Shown: positions 5,933 through 7,374 of the stretch, piece after piece | Layout: each line of letters opens with the position of its first letter | How positions within the stretch are numbered: the first letter of the stretch is position 1 | Assembly (NCBI GenBank): GCA_947475795.1 | Contig: CANJOX010000159.1 | Span: 1-7,374 of the forward strand | DNA: 7,374 bases | Source of the DNA: Gemmatimonadota bacterium | Lineage (GTDB): Bacteria > Gemmatimonadota > Gemmatimonadetes > Gemmatimonadales > Gemmatimonadaceae | Reading direction: 5' to 3' | The notes under the pieces: generated by a model | What the model was told of the DNA's origin: nothing | Seen by the model: only the letters and a program-made list of their open reading frames with translations | The model's database searches: none | Translations under genes and position numbers: made by a program

Positions 5933-7374
5933 CTACCGCAGCGCGCGCACCGTCATCTGTGCCAGCAGCCCCCAGCGTGCGCCACGGGTGGTGTAGCCGA
6001 AGCCCGTGACGCGCTCCACGCCACCGCGCAGCGACGTCTCGTAGCCGTGCCATCCGCGAAAGCGCAGGTAGTCCACGAGCACGCGCTGTCGTGCTTCGTC
6101 CGGGTTGTCGGCCAGACGGAACCAGTCCCAGTTCCACTCGTCGCCGCCGGGTTGGTCTGCCGCGTGAAAGAGGTCGCCCACGTACCGCTCACTCGCGAGC
6201 TCCACCCGCCACCGCGACGCGGCGCCGGTGAAGTCCCCCTGCAGGGTGATCCCCGAGGAGTTGGGCCCCAGCGCATCGCCCAGCACGAGGCCGTCGACGG
6301 TCATCCCCGAGGTGTACTGGGCATGGGTGTGCGGACGGGGGCCGGTGTGACGGGCTTCGAGGCGCAGGTCCACGCGGGCGTCGGGCCCGAGGCCCACGCG
6401 TTCGGCGCCCACCAGCCAGATGGCGTCCTCCCAGTAGCCGCCCGCGGGCTGCGAGAAGCGGCCGCGGTCGTCGGTGGTGAGGAAGTTCGCGTAGAGCGCC
6501 GTACGCAGCGCGGGGAGCGCCACGCGGAGATCGACGGCGGCGACCTTGTCGGTGATTTCGTAATCGTCGCCCGACGCGGCGAACAGGAAGATGTCCAACA
6601 GCCGCTGCCACTGGACCGACGGTGGCGCGTTGCGTCCGCCGTGCTGATTGAGGTAGCTGACGCCCACCTCGACGTGGCGGGTGGGGCGCGCCGAGAGGCG
6701 CATGTGGAGCAGCGCCGCCCCGGGCTGGTCGCGGTGTTGGCCGAGGTCGGCGAGATACGCGCTGGCCTGCCACGACCCGAGGTGGCGGAACGGGCCCGGG
6801 AGGCGTACGGGGCGTTCCTGCCGCAGCTGCACGAGATCCAGCGCGCGTGCGTTGTCGGAGAGCATGGCGCCGCCGTTGACGCCGAATCCGGTGACACGCG
6901 GGACGCGTCCCACATCAAGGGCCCACGGGCCGGCCACCGCGCGCGCGTACCCGGTGAGCAGATCCACCGCCCCCGTGGCACCGCCGGTGTGCGGGGTTCC
7001 GCCGTAGGCCCGTCCGCTCACCTCGGCGGCCAGATGGCCGCGCTCGACGAACGCCCCGGCCTCCGCCGCGGCTGTCGCGGCGTCGAGGAGCACCCGTCCC
7101 TGCGCGCGCTGCAGCATCGGATTGACGACCGCATCGATCCGGTCGTCCCGCGTCCCCGAGATCATCGCGCGGTTCTCACTGGTGGTCGCGGTCAGCGTCG
7201 CCGCGGCGGTGGTGCGCCCCAGCGTCCGCGATGGCCCTGCTGCGGCGCGCGCCCCACCCATGGGGACGCTCGCGGGGGCACCCACACGGGCACGCAGGCG
7301 GGTCAGTGCCTCGCGGGCACGGGCCGGGGGCGACACGGTGGCGAACCGCCGTTCCGCCTCGGCCACGAACCGGC
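5933..7374 (-). CDS. Capsule assembly Wzi-family outer-membrane protein (N-terminus beyond window)
   Basis: At least 479 codons, open to the right edge, so the start and signal peptide are outside the window. Wzi is an outer-membrane beta-barrel that binds capsular or exopolysaccharide at the cell surface. Residues here are counted from the GTG at 7366, which is not claimed as the start. The visible N-terminal 60 residues are Ala/Arg-rich and helical in character. Strand-like alternating sequence then begins near 85-125 (GRVLLDAATAAAEAGAF, HLAAEVSGRAYGG). The best family mark is the segment at 148-182: a W-A-L-D-V-G-R start, then GFGVNGGAMLSDNARALDLVQL, which corresponds to the Wzi S/D-N-A-R-hydrophobic motif. 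It is followed by PFRHLGSWQASAYLADLG (192-209), RPTRHVEVGVSYLNQHGG (227-244) and repeated amphipathic strands to the end. The C-terminus ends LLAQMTVRALR, with no terminal aromatic residue of the sort often found on barrel proteins. It is closely followed by the secreted unknown gene. No capsule polymerase, exporter or glycosyltransferase is in view. Confidence 0.82.
   Translation of the reverse strand, partial: RFVAEAERRFATVSPPARAREALTRLRARVGAPASVPMGGARAAAGPSRTLGRTTAAATLTATTSENRAMISGTRDDRIDAVVNPMLQRAQGRVLLDAATAAAEAGAFVERGHLAAEVSGRAYGGTPHTGGATGAVDLLTGYARAVAGPWALDVGRVPRVTGFGVNGGAMLSDNARALDLVQLRQERPVRLPGPFRHLGSWQASAYLADLGQHRDQPGAALLHMRLSARPTRHVEVGVSYLNQHGGRNAPPSVQWQRLLDIFLFAASGDDYEITDKVAAVDLRVALPALRTALYANFLTTDDRGRFSQPAGGYWEDAIWLVGAERVGLGPDARVDLRLEARHTGPRPHTHAQYTSGMTVDGLVLGDALGPNSSGITLQGDFTGAASRWRVELASERYVGDLFHAADQPGGDEWNWDWFRLADNPDEARQRVLVDYLRFRGWHGYETSLRGGVERVTGFGYTTRGARWGLLAQMTVRALR

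Overview
The window is high-GC bacterial chromosomal DNA with dense coding and third-codon positions rich in G and C. It fits a free-living Gram-negative with an outer membrane, because it carries a Wzi-type outer-membrane barrel and several exported proteins. Overall style (an exported S9 peptidase with a PD40 propeller, Ala/Pro-rich signal-peptide junctions, weak or absent Shine-Dalgarno sequences) suggests Gemmatimonadota or a similar phylum. That placement is inference from protein style, not from a marker gene. No rRNA, tRNA, CRISPR array, insertion sequence or phage gene was seen.

The layout is two converging blocks. The left block reads rightward. It holds the C-terminal part of an MmgE/PrpD-family protein (1-825, cut by the window edge), a CitE-like CoA-ester lyase that overlaps it by 4 bases (822-1670), and, after a gap of about 108 bases, an exported S9-family serine peptidase (1779-3890). 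The first two genes look translationally coupled and probably act in one short-chain carboxylic acid or acyl-CoA route. The peptidase looks like a separate unit.

The right block reads leftward. It holds a Wzi-like outer-membrane barrel (7374-5933, N-terminus beyond the window), a secreted protein of unknown function that starts about 19 bases after the Wzi stop (5913-4798), a 97-base gap with a small tandem repeat and a possible promoter, and an FkbM-type methyltransferase with what looks like a signal peptide (4703-3651). This block looks like a cell-surface or surface-glycan module, although no glycosyltransferase or capsule exporter is visible here.

The oddest points are in the FkbM gene. 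It has intact SAM-binding motifs behind an apparent export signal, and its reading frame has no stop until it has run 240 bases antisense into the catalytic end of the S9 peptidase gene. The best candidate for something undescribed is the Wzi / unknown exported protein / exported FkbM trio. The case for it as a system is suggestive only.
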